Position numbers and translations under genes: made by a program
Assembly: GCA_017388605.1 (NCBI GenBank)
Contig: JAFPIE010000075.1
Location: 1-17,431 of the forward strand
Direction: 5' to 3'
Length of the DNA stretch: 17,431 bases
Origin: Acholeplasmatales bacterium
GTDB lineage: Bacteria > Bacillota_I > Bacilli_A > Acholeplasmatales > Anaeroplasmataceae
Shown here: one piece after another, positions 1 through 7,521 of the stretch
Numbering within the stretch: the first letter of the stretch is position 1
Layout: each line of letters starts with the position of its first letter
The notes under the pieces: model-generated
Database searches by the model: none
The model's input: the letters and a program-made list of their open reading frames with translations, nothing else
What the model was told of the DNA's origin: nothing

Positions 1-992
1 AATGCAGAACCTGTATATGTTAATTCTTTTGCTGTTGGTGCCACTAATGTTGGATTTGCCTTAGCAATAACGGTTACTACACTTCCATCTTCAACTTGAT
101 TATAATTTGTTTTATCATAAACAAAGCGATAATAAACACTATAACTACCTGCATTTGTTGCAGTTGGAATATTTTCACTATAAGCAATACCATCTAGACT
201 ATATTCAATTGAACCTACATTGATACTGCCTGCACTAATCAATTCTTGTGCTAGTCCATTATATGTTAATTCTTTTGGAGTAGGAAGTGTATAAACTACT
301 TCTCCCTTAGATATAAAGCTTTGTACATATCCCGAAGAAATATCATTATAGTTTTCATTATTAATATCATATTTATAATAAACTACATAATTACCAATAT
401 TCTTTCCGGCTGGAATTTCTTCACTGTAGTTTTCATCATCTAAACTATATAAAATTGTACCTAAACTTATAGAACCAGGAATTACCAATTCTTGATTGGC
501 ATCATTAAATACCAAATTCTTGCCTATAGGAAGTGTATATTCTGGGTTAGCTTTTTGAATAGTTAATGTTGCGCTCATATTAGAAATTGCTTCATAATTA
601 TTCTCATCGCCACTAAATACTGCAGTAATTATATACTCACCAACGTTAGTGCCCATACCACTATAAGCTACTGTGACATCAGAAGGTAAAACTCCTGTAA
701 TTTCAATTCCCTGCTCGTTACCATTGTATGTTACTGTTTTATCTACTAATGATATCTGACTCATGTCATAGACCGCTTTAGAAATTGTAACATCAAAGTT
801 TCCTTCAGTATTTAAATGCTGTGAATCGCCTTTAATCTTATAATAAACTTTATAAATCCCTGCATTTGTTGCAGTTGGAACGTTAGCACTATAATTAACT
901 CCATCAAGACTATATGTAATTGTTCCGCCTTCTACATTAGCCATAACCAATTCTTGAGATTCACCATTATATACTAACACTAAAGGTTCAAA
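1..992 (-). repeat. Tandem MBG/Ig-like repeat-coding units
   Basis: Tandem protein repeats in the surface gene. The K-LTYNG-like motif recurs at about residues 353, 435, 507, 591 and 674. The last intervals are 84 and 83 residues (about 250 bp), and the left edge cuts the fifth unit. The DNA is partly conserved: the same 22-nt block, beginning CCTGCATTTGTTGCAGTTGG, occurs at 148-169 and 859-880. Such repeats can recombine, so copy number may vary between strains. Confidence 0.75.
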
Positions 993-2048
993 CTCTACAG
1001 CTGGATTAATCTTTATCCATTCAAATGAAGCATATAATTGATACGATTTTAATGTATGGCTTGGATCAATTGTGGTTACTAAACTATCATAATTGAAATT
1101 AGGATCTTCAAACCATCCTTTAAACAAATATCCTTCTTTTGAAGCATCATTTAAATAAATAGGCTCATCACTTATATTATAACTGATAGGGTTATCACCA
1201 TTAATACCACCATCTAAATGATATGTAATGGAATAATTGATAGGATTTTCAATGTAATGTAATTCTAAATCCTCTGTAATCTTTGTACCTAATTCAAATT
1301 TATTATTGTTCTTGTCAACAAAATATGGCATATCATAGCCTAATCTTTGTGTTAGTTCATAATCAAATGAAGAATCAAATGGAACCTCTAGGTAATCTTT
1401 TACCTCTTCTCCATCATATATGCATACGATTGCATATACTTCTATATCTATAGTGCCATTATAGCTTTTGTAATTCTTATCGTTAGGAATAAATGTATAA
1501 TCGTAGGATTTTATGCTTGGGGATAAGAATGTGCTTGTTAAAGAAACATCACCTGAAACTATAGTGCCACTATATGTGAATTCATATTCGAATTCCATTT
1601 GGTCTATATTCATTTCAGAAGTGAAATAATTACCACTAACAAATGGTTGATTATAAACAACCTGAATATCCCCTAATTTTACCTCTGCAGGTTCAATGGT
1701 TATCGTTGTAATCTTATAATCATTTTCTAAGGCTGCTTTTACATAATAAGTACCTGCATCCTTTGGAAGACCTGTAGTATAAGTATCATCTACAGGATTG
1801 TCATCCTTCTTTTCAGAATACGAGTAAACAACCTTGGCTTTTTCATTTTCATCAAGGTTCGCAACTTTTGGTGCTATTTCTTCACCACTATATGTAAATG
1901 TCTGATTGTCATCAATCGTCCATTCTTTTTTTCCACCATCATTTACTTGGCTATTGGATACAATAATAGCTGTTGTACCACCACCAATTAGTAATAGTGC
2001 TGCAATGATTATAATGATTATAATCCATAGCTTTTTTTTGTTTTTCAT
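1..2048 (-). CDS. Surface-anchored MBG/Ig-like and InlB-B repeat protein (3' end outside window)
   Basis: An open frame of 682 codons runs from ATG at 2048 off the left edge, so the C-terminus is unseen. The start is preceded by AAAGGGG (2058-2064) at 9 nt; an in-frame ATG at 2057 is too close to that site. Residues 1-30 are a basic N-terminus (MKNKKK) and a long hydrophobic helix rich in Ile, an export signal or membrane anchor; no lipobox cysteine is seen. The rest looks extracellular. About residues 270-343 match a Listeria-Bacteroides (InlB-B/Flg_new) repeat: YHLDGG, EGYLFKGWFED, QLYASFEW. MBG/Ig-like repeats surround it, with recurring TYNG..QEL, SLDG..YS and NAG.Y.VYY motifs near residues 353, 435, 507, 591 and 674. 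Such proteins are typically surface adhesins or wall-associated proteins of gut bacteria; the ligand cannot be told. It has its own promoter upstream, so it is probably monocistronic at the 5' side. Confidence 0.85.
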   Translation of the reverse strand, partial: MKNKKKLWIIIIIIIAALLLIGGGTTAIIVSNSQVNDGGKKEWTIDDNQTFTYSGEEIAPKVANLDENEKAKVVYSYSEKKDDNPVDDTYTTGLPKDAGTYYVKAALENDYKITTITIEPAEVKLGDIQVVYNQPFVSGNYFTSEMNIDQMEFEYEFTYSGTIVSGDVSLTSTFLSPSIKSYDYTFIPNDKNYKSYNGTIDIEVYAIVCIYDGEEVKDYLEVPFDSSFDYELTQRLGYDMPYFVDKNNNKFELGTKITEDLELHYIENPINYSITYHLDGGINGDNPISYNISDEPIYLNDASKEGYLFKGWFEDPNFNYDSLVTTIDPSHTLKSYQLYASFEWIKINPAVEFEPLVLVYNGESQELVMANVEGGTITYSLDGVNYSANVPTATNAGIYKVYYKIKGDSQHLNTEGNFDVTISKAVYDMSQISLVDKTVTYNGNEQGIEITGVLPSDVTVAYSGMGTNVGEYIITAVFSGDENNYEAISNMSATLTIQKANPEYTLPIGKNLVFNDANQELVIPGSISLGTILYSLDDENYSEEIPAGKNIGNYVVYYKYDINNENYNDISSGYVQSFISKGEVVYTLPTPKELTYNGLAQELISAGSINVGSIEYSLDGIAYSENIPTATNAGSYSVYYRFVYDKTNYNQVEDGSVVTVIAKANPTLVAPTAKELTYTGSA

Positions 2049-2100
2049 TCCTAACATCCCCTTTATAATTATGAATAATTATAATACCCCTATTTAGTTA

Positions 2101-2129
2101 ATTATAACATAGAATAAATTCTTAAGCAA
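2101..2129 (-). promoter_or_regulatory. Promoter of the surface protein gene
   Basis: On the minus strand an extended -10, TGTTATAAT, has its TATAAT hexamer at 2101-2106. A -35-like TTGCTT lies at 2124-2129, with a 17-nt spacer. It is about 50 nt upstream of the ATG at 2048. Confidence 0.6.
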
Positions 2130-2181
2130 CTTAAACACTGCACATTCAAAAAACATCGGACATATCATAAAAGTAATGTCC

Positions 2182-2218
2182 AAAAAAATAAGAAAACATG
2201 GCATAATATCCATGTTCT
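2182..2218 (-). terminator. Intrinsic terminator of degV
   Basis: Minus-strand hairpin AACATGG / CCATGTT (2195-2201 with 2210-2216, 8-nt loop), followed by a T-rich tract ending in seven T (2182-2188), just past the degV stop. A weaker inverted repeat, GGACAT / ATGTCC (2158-2163, 2176-2181), with a T-run beyond it could add to it. Confidence 0.7.
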
Positions 2219-2226
2219 CCCTAATT

Positions 2227-3075
2227 TTATTCCTTTTTAAGCATGTATAGAATTCCAATAGTCCCTCTTCCACAATGACTTGAAATTACACATCCAGCAA
2301 CGGTAGATATGATATCTACATTCGGAAACATTACCCTTAATCTTTCATATAAATAATCCCTATATTCATATGCAATCGAATGGGTAATTAAGATATGATC
2401 TAAATCTACTCTATCCTTATCCTCTTCAATTTGCTTTAAAAGTGCATTTAAAGCAACCTGCATCTTGCCTATTGGCTTTTTACCAACACTCATCTTACCA
2501 TCTCTTACGATGATATATGGCTTTATTTTAAGTAATGTTCCTACAAATTTTGCAACACCACTACATCTTCCACCTTTATACAAATAATCCATCTTTTCAA
2601 TGACAAATTGAGATAATACAAGCTTTGTATTTTCTTCCATATTCTGTGCTACTTCCTTAGCACTAAGTCCATTTTTAATATCCTTAGCAGCCTTCAAAAG
2701 TAACAATCCAATACCACTCGATAGATTCTTAGAATCTACAATATAAATCTTATCAGGTGCAACCTCTTCCTTAGCTAAATTTGCATTTTGGTATGTCGAA
2801 GACATTTGAGCAGATATACCTGTAAATACAATTTCATAGCCTAAATCAACATATTTTTGGAATACAGCAATAAAATCTGCAACAGATATAGCACTTGTTT
2901 TAGGTAATTCACCCTTTTCCTCTACCTTTTTATATAGTTCCTCTGTCGTTATATCTATTCCATCCTTATAGGATTCTACACCAAAATTTACATATAGTGG
3001 AATTACTTCAATATCTAATTCATCTAATAATTCCTTATTTAAATCATTCGTTGAGTCTGTAATAAGTTTAACCAT
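2227..3075 (-). CDS. DegV family fatty-acid-binding protein (FakB-like)
   Basis: The product (282 aa) is a full-length DegV/FakB protein. This family binds a fatty acid and presents it to the FakA kinase domain to make acyl-phosphate for phospholipid synthesis, in the cytosol. Visible family motifs are TDSTNDL at 6-12, the ligand-site segment GISAQMSSTYQNA at 86-98, VDSKNLSSG at 113-121, YLYKGGRCSG at 164-173, ITHS at 230-233, and the C-terminal SSHCGRGTIGI at 265-275. An in-frame ATG exists at 3123, but the start at 3075 is preferred: GAGGTGG lies 3-9 nt before it and the protein then begins MVKLITDST as in the family. It has its own promoter and terminator. FakB paralogs differ in fatty-acid preference, which cannot be read here. 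Confidence 0.92.
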   Translation of the reverse strand: MVKLITDSTNDLNKELLDELDIEVIPLYVNFGVESYKDGIDITTEELYKKVEEKGELPKTSAISVADFIAVFQKYVDLGYEIVFTGISAQMSSTYQNANLAKEEVAPDKIYIVDSKNLSSGIGLLLLKAAKDIKNGLSAKEVAQNMEENTKLVLSQFVIEKMDYLYKGGRCSGVAKFVGTLLKIKPYIIVRDGKMSVGKKPIGKMQVALNALLKQIEEDKDRVDLDHILITHSIAYEYRDYLYERLRVMFPNVDIISTVAGCVISSHCGRGTIGILYMLKKE

Positions 3076-3111
3076 AATCCACCTCAATAAATACATTTTT
3101 ATAATGTAGTT

Positions 3112-3140
3112 ATTATATACCAAAATCGCTTTATTTTCAA
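3112..3140 (-). promoter_or_regulatory. Promoter of degV
   Basis: On the minus strand, TTGAAA (3135-3140) and TATAAT (3112-3117) are separated by 17 nt. This is near-consensus for the main sigma factor and places the transcript start about 30 nt before the ATG at 3075. It also supports that start over the ATG at 3123, which lies upstream of the -10. Confidence 0.75.
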
Positions 3141-3199
3141 TTCAAGGGAAATATTACTACAATATTTTAAAAATAGTACATTCTTTTTTCATAATAAAG

Positions 3200-3223
3200 T
3201 ATAATATCTTCGGGTGATGAAAA
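3200..3223 (+). promoter_or_regulatory. hflX -10 element and very short leader
   Basis: TATAAT at 3200-3205 is followed by ATCTTCGGGTGATGAAAA and the hflX ATG at 3224. Expected initiation near 3212 leaves a leader of only about 12 nt holding the GGGTGAT ribosome site. No convincing -35 is seen. The tetR-like gene at 9005 has almost the same arrangement. Confidence 0.5.
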
Positions 3224-4480
3224 ATGAGAGCACTTTTAGTTGGAGCATCCCTAAAGGATGACAGGTATGACATTGAATATTCCCTATCTGAGCTTAAGGC
3301 TTTAGCTGAAGCCTTAGGTATTGAAGTTATCGATAAAATGTATCAAAATCTAGATAAAATTAATTCTAAAACCTATTTAGGTAGTGGTAAGATCAATGAA
3401 ATCATTATCGCTATACATGCCTATGATATTGATCTTTTGATCTTTAATGATGAATTATCTCCATCCCAAATAAGAAACATAGAGGAATTAGTTCATATTG
3501 AGGTTATGGATAGAACCTATTTAATCTTAAAAATCTTTGAAGAAAGAAACCAAACTAAGGAATCCTTACTAGAAATTAAGCTTGCGAAGGATTTATATCT
3601 ATTACCTAGAGTACAGTATTTAAGAGAAAAGGAAGACCGAATTGGTGGAGGTGGCAAAACTAGGGGTAAGGGCGAAACCCAGCGTGAGCTTGACCAAAGG
3701 CATTTAAGAGGAGAAATCATAAGAATCAGAGAGGAATTAGACCGACTTCAAAAAATGAAATCCACACAAATCGAAAAAAGAAAAAGAAATGAAATCCCTA
3801 TTGTAGCCCTAGTAGGCTACACCAACGCAGGTAAATCCTCTACGATGAATACCATATTAGAATATACCAATGCTAAGGAAGAAAAAAAGGTATTATCTAA
3901 GGATCAGCTTTTTGCAACGCTATCTACCTATAATAGAAAGATTACCTATAATAAAATAGATTTTATGCTAGTCGATACGATTGGATTCGTATCTAAGCTA
4001 CCACATAATCTAATTAATTCCTTCTACCAAACCCTAGAGGAGGTAAAAAATGCGGATTTAATCATCCATGTATTAGATTCTTCTTCCCCATACATCAATG
4101 AGCAATTAAGGGTTGTACTTGAGGTATTATATTCTTTAGGTGCGAATAAAATACCTACAATATACTTATTTAATAAATGGGATAAAACCTTAAATGAAGG
4201 ATTATCTATGCCTGGAGCGAAAAGCTTATATTTTTCAAATAAAACAAAGCTGAATTTAGATGAATTAATGAATCAAATATTAGAATATGTAACTCCATCT
4301 ACGATAAGAGCACAAATCTTAATTCCTTATTCTAAAGGAGAATTATCCAATCAAATTGAAAAGAATTGTCATATTTATAAAAAGGAATACCAATCCTATG
4401 GTACATATTATGATTGTGAAATACCAATAAAAATGTATTCCTTATTTCACGAATATGACCTAGATACTATGGTATCCTAA
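3224..4480 (+). CDS. hflX: GTPase HflX (divergent member)
   Basis: HflX is a ribosome-associated GTPase that binds the 50S subunit and splits stalled or hibernating 70S ribosomes under stress. The 418-aa product shows the N-terminal nucleotide-binding-like HflX domain (1-130, with YLGSGK at 51-56), then a GKGETQREL hinge near 148-156 and a basic coiled helix. The G domain has Walker A GYTNAGKSS (198-206), switch region DQLFATL (227-233), DTIGF (251-255), LPHNLINSFYQTLEEV (259-274) and NKWD (317-320). Two signature segments are unusual: the hinge is usually GPGETQ but here has Lys for Pro, and the switch after FATL reads STYNR where DPTTR is typical. It may thus be a divergent paralog. The gene has its own promoter and a strong terminator. 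Confidence 0.93.
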   Translation: MRALLVGASLKDDRYDIEYSLSELKALAEALGIEVIDKMYQNLDKINSKTYLGSGKINEIIIAIHAYDIDLLIFNDELSPSQIRNIEELVHIEVMDRTYLILKIFEERNQTKESLLEIKLAKDLYLLPRVQYLREKEDRIGGGGKTRGKGETQRELDQRHLRGEIIRIREELDRLQKMKSTQIEKRKRNEIPIVALVGYTNAGKSSTMNTILEYTNAKEEKKVLSKDQLFATLSTYNRKITYNKIDFMLVDTIGFVSKLPHNLINSFYQTLEEVKNADLIIHVLDSSSPYINEQLRVVLEVLYSLGANKIPTIYLFNKWDKTLNEGLSMPGAKSLYFSNKTKLNLDELMNQILEYVTPSTIRAQILIPYSKGELSNQIEKNCHIYKKEYQSYGTYYDCEIPIKMYSLFHEYDLDTMVS

Positions 4481-4505
4481 ATGGCACGCAGGTGCCATTT
4501 TTTCT
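4481..4505 (+). terminator. Intrinsic terminator of hflX
   Basis: ATGGCAC / GTGCCAT (4481-4487, 4492-4498) is a perfect 7-bp stem with loop GCAG, followed by a T-rich run, directly after the hflX stop codon. Confidence 0.9.
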
Positions 4506-4512
4506 TATACAA

Positions 4513-4557
4513 AACTTGTTCGTACAACTTGTACGGACAAGTTATATGATGTATAAT
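4513..4557 (+). promoter_or_regulatory. Promoter of the HTH-ART operon with overlapping palindrome (candidate operator)
   Basis: A 14-bp inverted repeat, AACTTGTTCGTACA (4513-4526) with TGTACGGACAAGTT (4530-4543), has a 3-nt centre and only one non-Watson-Crick pair. TATAAT at 4552-4557 with a 17-nt spacer puts the -35 (TTGTAC, 4529-4534) inside the right arm. A protein bound to the palindrome would block the promoter. The first gene of the operon encodes an N-terminal HTH, so autoregulation is a natural inference. The same left-arm sequence recurs at 5893-5909 at the end of the operon. Confidence 0.6.
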
Positions 4558-4583
4558 ATAATTAAAGAAAGGATATGATTTTT

Positions 4584-5432
4584 ATGCTTATAGAAAAAGA
4601 ATATGATATAGTAAATGATTTTGGATTTTTTTTAGAGGCGCAAAAAACAGATATTGAATCTTTTTCAAAGAACACCAATATATCAAAGACAACAATTTAT
4701 AACATATTAAAAAGTGGAAAGACCACAAAAGAAAACTATGAACGAATTTATTCCTATATTTATCGTTGTGGCTATAGAATAAATAAAGTCAAAGAGGAAT
4801 TCTTAAAGGAAACGAATAAAAGGATACTTTTTCATGGTTCAAAATATGGTTTAAATGAAATTTCTGAACAAGGCTCAAGAAGCACCTGTGATTTTGGAAA
4901 TGGTTTTTATCTTGGAGAATCCTTTAGTAATGCAGCCGCATTCGTTTGTGAAAATTCTGATTCATCCGTATACTCTTTCGAATTAAGCACAGATAATCTA
5001 AAAATACTACATTTCGATACTTCATTAGATTGGATGCTAGCAATATGCTATTATAGAGGAACAATTAAAAATTATAACAACTCAAATAAAATAGTTGAAA
5101 TAGTAAAAAAAATCGAAGATGCTGATATAATTGTTGCTCCTATTGCTGATAATAGAATGTTTTATATTATGTCTTTATTTGCAAATGGGGATATTACATC
5201 AGAAGTTGCAATTCATTCTCTTTCTGCTTCTTTTATGGGGCATCAATATGTTATTAAAACCAGTGAAGCCATGAAACATTTAAAACCTATTGAAAAGTAT
5301 TATTTATGCCAAGAAGAAAAGAATGATTATATAGATGCTTTAAACAAAAGAACTCAAGAAATTGAAACAAAATTAAAAATGGCAAAAAGAACCTATAGAG
5401 ATGGACTATTTATTGAGGAGATTCTAAAATGA
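4584..5432 (+). CDS. HTH domain fused to DUF3990-like ADP-ribosyltransferase-fold protein, putative toxin
   Basis: The product (282 aa from ATG 4584) has two parts. Residues about 22-67 resemble a Cro/XRE-type helix-turn-helix (SFSKNTNISKTTIYNILKSG). Residues about 80-240 match my memory of DUF3990, a family with an ADP-ribosyltransferase-like fold: LFHGS (His84), CDFGNGFYLGES (Tyr109), then DIIVAPIADNRMF and a Glu in TSEVA (Glu207) as a candidate third catalytic residue. A basic helix closes the protein. No catalytic activity can be proved from sequence. Start choice: AAAGGA (4568-4573) is 10 nt before ATG 4584 but only 1 nt before an in-frame ATG at 4575. The stop overlaps the next start by ATGA, implying translational coupling. 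Having the HTH in the same chain as the ART-like domain, with a palindrome over the promoter, suggests a self-regulating toxin or effector gene. Alternative: a NAD-binding sensor-regulator. Confidence 0.7.
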   Translation: MLIEKEYDIVNDFGFFLEAQKTDIESFSKNTNISKTTIYNILKSGKTTKENYERIYSYIYRCGYRINKVKEEFLKETNKRILFHGSKYGLNEISEQGSRSTCDFGNGFYLGESFSNAAAFVCENSDSSVYSFELSTDNLKILHFDTSLDWMLAICYYRGTIKNYNNSNKIVEIVKKIEDADIIVAPIADNRMFYIMSLFANGDITSEVAIHSLSASFMGHQYVIKTSEAMKHLKPIEKYYLCQEEKNDYIDALNKRTQEIETKLKMAKRTYRDGLFIEEILK

Positions 5433-5914
5433 GAGAATTAGATACGAACGGGTTAAGATTATGTGAATATCAAGGAAAACTATTTGAAGAATCTGCTAGT
5501 CGTTTTCCTTGCTCAACAAAAGTTTTTTTAAGACGCTTTTATTATTCAAAATTGTTAGAAAAATTAGATCAAAACAATTCTTCTATCCTATCATTAGATG
5601 TCAATGAAGGACTAGATGAAATAGAAAATCAATTTGGTAAAAGTGATTATGGAAAAGAGAAAAAAAGTAAAGATTCTTTATTTTGGGTTGGATATATGTA
5701 CAGATATATATCCTATACAAGAAACATTAATACGCAAATCCTATTTAAAACAATAAAATACGAAAAACTCTTTGAATTATATCCTGTGTATCATACACAA
5801 GACCCAGAATGGTGCATAAGCAATCTTCTTGAATTATATAATCTTACTGAAGACTATTTTGATCCCAATTATAGATTTAAACTAGCAATGAAAAAACTTG
5901 TTCGTACAAATTGA
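5429..5914 (+). CDS. Unrecognised partner of the HTH-ART protein, putative antitoxin
   Basis: A 161-aa protein whose start overlaps the upstream stop by four bases (ATGA), with a GAGGAG ribosome site. It has no signal peptide or membrane helix. Visible segments include LCEYQGKLFEESASRFPCS near residues 11-29, a Tyr/Arg-rich stretch RRFYYSKLLEKL, FWVGYMYRYISYTRN around 85-100, and a C-terminal YPVYHTQDPEWCISNLLELY. Similar small proteins downstream of ART-like genes are known to me only as hypothetical or antitoxin-like, so antitoxin is an inference from position. Its last codons (VRTN and the TGA) are encoded inside the 3' palindrome at 5893-5927, which ties the repeat to the gene end. Confidence 0.55.
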   Translation: MRELDTNGLRLCEYQGKLFEESASRFPCSTKVFLRRFYYSKLLEKLDQNNSSILSLDVNEGLDEIENQFGKSDYGKEKKSKDSLFWVGYMYRYISYTRNINTQILFKTIKYEKLFELYPVYHTQDPEWCISNLLELYNLTEDYFDPNYRFKLAMKKLVRTN

Positions 5915-5927
5915 ACGAACAAGTTTT
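5893..5927 (+). repeat. Palindrome at the 3' end of the HTH-ART operon, copy of the promoter palindrome
   Basis: AAAACTTGTTCGT (5893-5905) pairs perfectly with ACGAACAAGTTTT (5915-5927) across a 9-nt centre. The block AAAACTTGTTCGTACAA (5893-5909) is identical, in the same orientation, to 4511-4527. The right arms are also alike (TGAACGAACAAGTT against TGTACGGACAAGTT). It contains the TGA stop of the partner gene. As RNA it could form a strong hairpin with U's and could aid termination; as DNA it could be a second operator or an element boundary. Confidence 0.8.
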
Positions 5928-5955
5928 AAATATAAACTCTATAAAAGAAAAATAA

Positions 5956-6000
5956 ATGGGCTATAAACCATATTTAGCTTTAGGTTTATAACCCATTTTT
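5956..6000. terminator. Bidirectional terminator between convergent operons
   Basis: AATGGGCTATAAACC (5955-5969) pairs with GGTTTATAACCCATT (5983-5997) with one mismatch and a 13-nt loop. A T-run follows on the plus strand and TTTATTTTTC on the minus strand. It separates the plus-strand operon ending at 5914 from the minus-strand gene ending at 6001. Confidence 0.85.
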
Positions 6001-6867
6001 CTATGCTTCCCTCAAGCTATCTAAAGTAGAAAGGAAGAACTCTTTTTTCCAAAGATTTAAAGATTCTTTTTGAACTATAAAATTACTAACATCTTCTATT
6101 GCTTGATTATAATTTACTTTTTCAAATCTATCTCTAAGTAATTCTTTCACTCTATCTAAGGATAAAATCTCATCCATAGTTATTTTTCCAGTATTCTTTA
6201 GTTTATTTTCTAAATACTTCATATTAAAATGAATTCCTTTTCCAATATAAAACAAATAATCATAATAATCTCTTCCCTTAACATGATTTTTGTATTCTCT
6301 ACAAATAATTGCATGAATCTTTCCTGCAAAAAGTGTTGCCTCATTAAAAACTTGTATTTCATATGGAGAAGGGAACATTCTATATTTATATTCTGTAATT
6401 CCACCTTCAGGGTTATCCATATCAATTTCAAATTTTATTTTTATCTTTTGATTTGAAAGTATATATTTTGCATCTTCATTTTTTGGAAAAAAAGTCATCA
6501 TTAACATCAAAGAATTTCCTTTTAAAAAAGCACTTTGAACCTCAGAAACATTACTCTTCTTTTTTAGTTCTATATTTAAATCTATTCCATAAGATAAAAA
6601 CTCTCTTTCAAGTTGTGGAAAATAATCATCTAATTTAAAATCTAAATCCTTCTTCACAAGAGCAAAATCCAAATCCTCGCTAAAACGATCTAATCCATAG
6701 AATATTCTTAAGCAAGTTCCACCATAAAATGCTGCTTTTTCAAAAAATCCTCCTCTAGATAATCCTGCCAATGCAATTTCTTGAATAATCTCTTTTATTG
6801 CATTTTCTCTTTCTAGATTATTTTTAGGGTTATATTTGCTAATCATAATTTCTAAAGCACTATTCAT
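6001..6867 (-). CDS. AbiEii-type nucleotidyltransferase toxin of a type IV toxin-antitoxin system
   Basis: The 288-aa product is an AbiEii/AbiGii-family protein, a DNA polymerase beta-like nucleotidyltransferase fold used as a bacteriostatic toxin and phage abortive-infection effector. The signature is clear: YGGTCLRIFYG at 48-58, RFSEDLDFAL at 61-70 with the D-x-D pair Asp65/Asp67, FEIDMD at 146-151 as a likely further acidic site, AGKIHAIICREY near 181-192, and KGRDYYDYLFY near 197-207. Length fits the family, and all visible core motifs are intact. ATG 6867 overlaps the upstream AbiEi stop by 8 nt (ATGAATAG), so the two are translationally coupled with the antitoxin gene first, as in known abiE operons. 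The cellular target of this member is unknown. Confidence 0.92.
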   Translation of the reverse strand: MNSALEIMISKYNPKNNLERENAIKEIIQEIALAGLSRGGFFEKAAFYGGTCLRIFYGLDRFSEDLDFALVKKDLDFKLDDYFPQLEREFLSYGIDLNIELKKKSNVSEVQSAFLKGNSLMLMMTFFPKNEDAKYILSNQKIKIKFEIDMDNPEGGITEYKYRMFPSPYEIQVFNEATLFAGKIHAIICREYKNHVKGRDYYDYLFYIGKGIHFNMKYLENKLKNTGKITMDEILSLDRVKELLRDRFEKVNYNQAIEDVSNFIVQKESLNLWKKEFFLSTLDSLREA

Positions 6868-7453
6868 GATAATACTCCTTTCTAATTAAAGAAATTAATA
6901 AATCTAAATTTGTTTTATTATAAAGCTTTGCAAGTCTTAAAAGCAGTTTAAAATCACATTCGTTAAACTCATCCTCATCTATTCTTTTATCCACAAATAA
7001 TAATCCCTTTAATTCATTTATGTTATGTACAACTCTCCATTTACAAAGGGAGTCACAAATAGCTTTTTCCTTAGTTGCAATTCTTGCAACATAATCATTT
7101 TCGAATATACATGTAACTCCCTCTGAAAATGCATTTTCAGGAATATCTTGATATTCATATCTACCAAAATCATTTATGAATGTTTTTCTTTTTCTTTGAT
7201 TAAGAGATGCACAAGTAATAGCAACTACCTTTTCTGGAATTAAACCATAATAGCTTAATGCAAAATCAAAACTAATATAGGAAGGAGAAAGAATAATTCC
7301 TGCAAGCATATAAGGGTTTACTTCTTTAGCATCTTCATAAATTCCACGATTAATTCTACTAAAGGTTTTATTTCTTATTTCTCTTTTAATTTTATCTAAA
7401 GGATTAGCATAATTCTTATACTTATTTCTTAACATTGCAGTCGTAAATATCAT
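6860..7453 (-). CDS. AbiEi-type antitoxin and transcriptional autorepressor
   Basis: The 197-aa product matches the AbiEi antitoxin family: an N-terminal winged-helix part (MLRNKYKNY, INRGIYE) followed by the AbiEi domain with PSYISFDFALSYYGLIPE at 57-74, the KRKTF and GRYEYQDIP stretch at 88-104, and ARIATKEKAICD at 123-134. In this class the antitoxin counters the AbiEii toxin without stable contact and represses its own promoter. An ATG at 7531 would add 26 residues. The start at 7453 is chosen because GGAGGTG (7459-7465) sits just upstream and because the -10 element lies between the two candidate starts. It is the first gene of the abiE operon. Confidence 0.88.
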   Translation of the reverse strand: MIFTTAMLRNKYKNYANPLDKIKREIRNKTFSRINRGIYEDAKEVNPYMLAGIILSPSYISFDFALSYYGLIPEKVVAITCASLNQRKRKTFINDFGRYEYQDIPENAFSEGVTCIFENDYVARIATKEKAICDSLCKWRVVHNINELKGLLFVDKRIDEDEFNECDFKLLLRLAKLYNKTNLDLLISLIRKEYYHE

Positions 7454-7472
7454 ATTTGCACCTCCAAATACA

Positions 7473-7501
7473 ATTATATTGGATTTCGAGGAGAAAATCA
7501 A
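7473..7501 (-). promoter_or_regulatory. Promoter of the abiE operon
   Basis: On the minus strand, TTGATT (7496-7501) and TATAAT (7473-7478) are 17 nt apart, giving a short leader of about 13 nt before the ATG at 7453. Confidence 0.7.
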
Positions 7502-7521
7502 GCAAATTCGACTAGAAAGAA

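Noticed and set aside
1..1000. Regular repeats considered as CRISPR
   Set aside because: Units are about 250 bp, diverged and in one coding frame with Ig-like protein motifs; there are no short identical repeats with unique spacers.
1906..2097. 63-codon plus-strand ORF
   Set aside because: It is antisense to the N-terminal part and promoter of the surface protein; its hydrophobic composition mirrors the poly-Ile membrane helix on the other strand and it has no good ribosome site.
3076..3123. 16-residue N-terminal extension of DegV from ATG 3123
   Set aside because: The promoter -10 lies at 3112-3117, inside this extension, and the start at 3075 has a strong ribosome site and the family-typical N-terminus.
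4511..5927. HTH-ART cassette considered as an insertion sequence
   Set aside because: No transposase or recombinase is encoded, and no target-site duplication is visible; the repeats are palindromes, not terminal inverted repeats of one another only.
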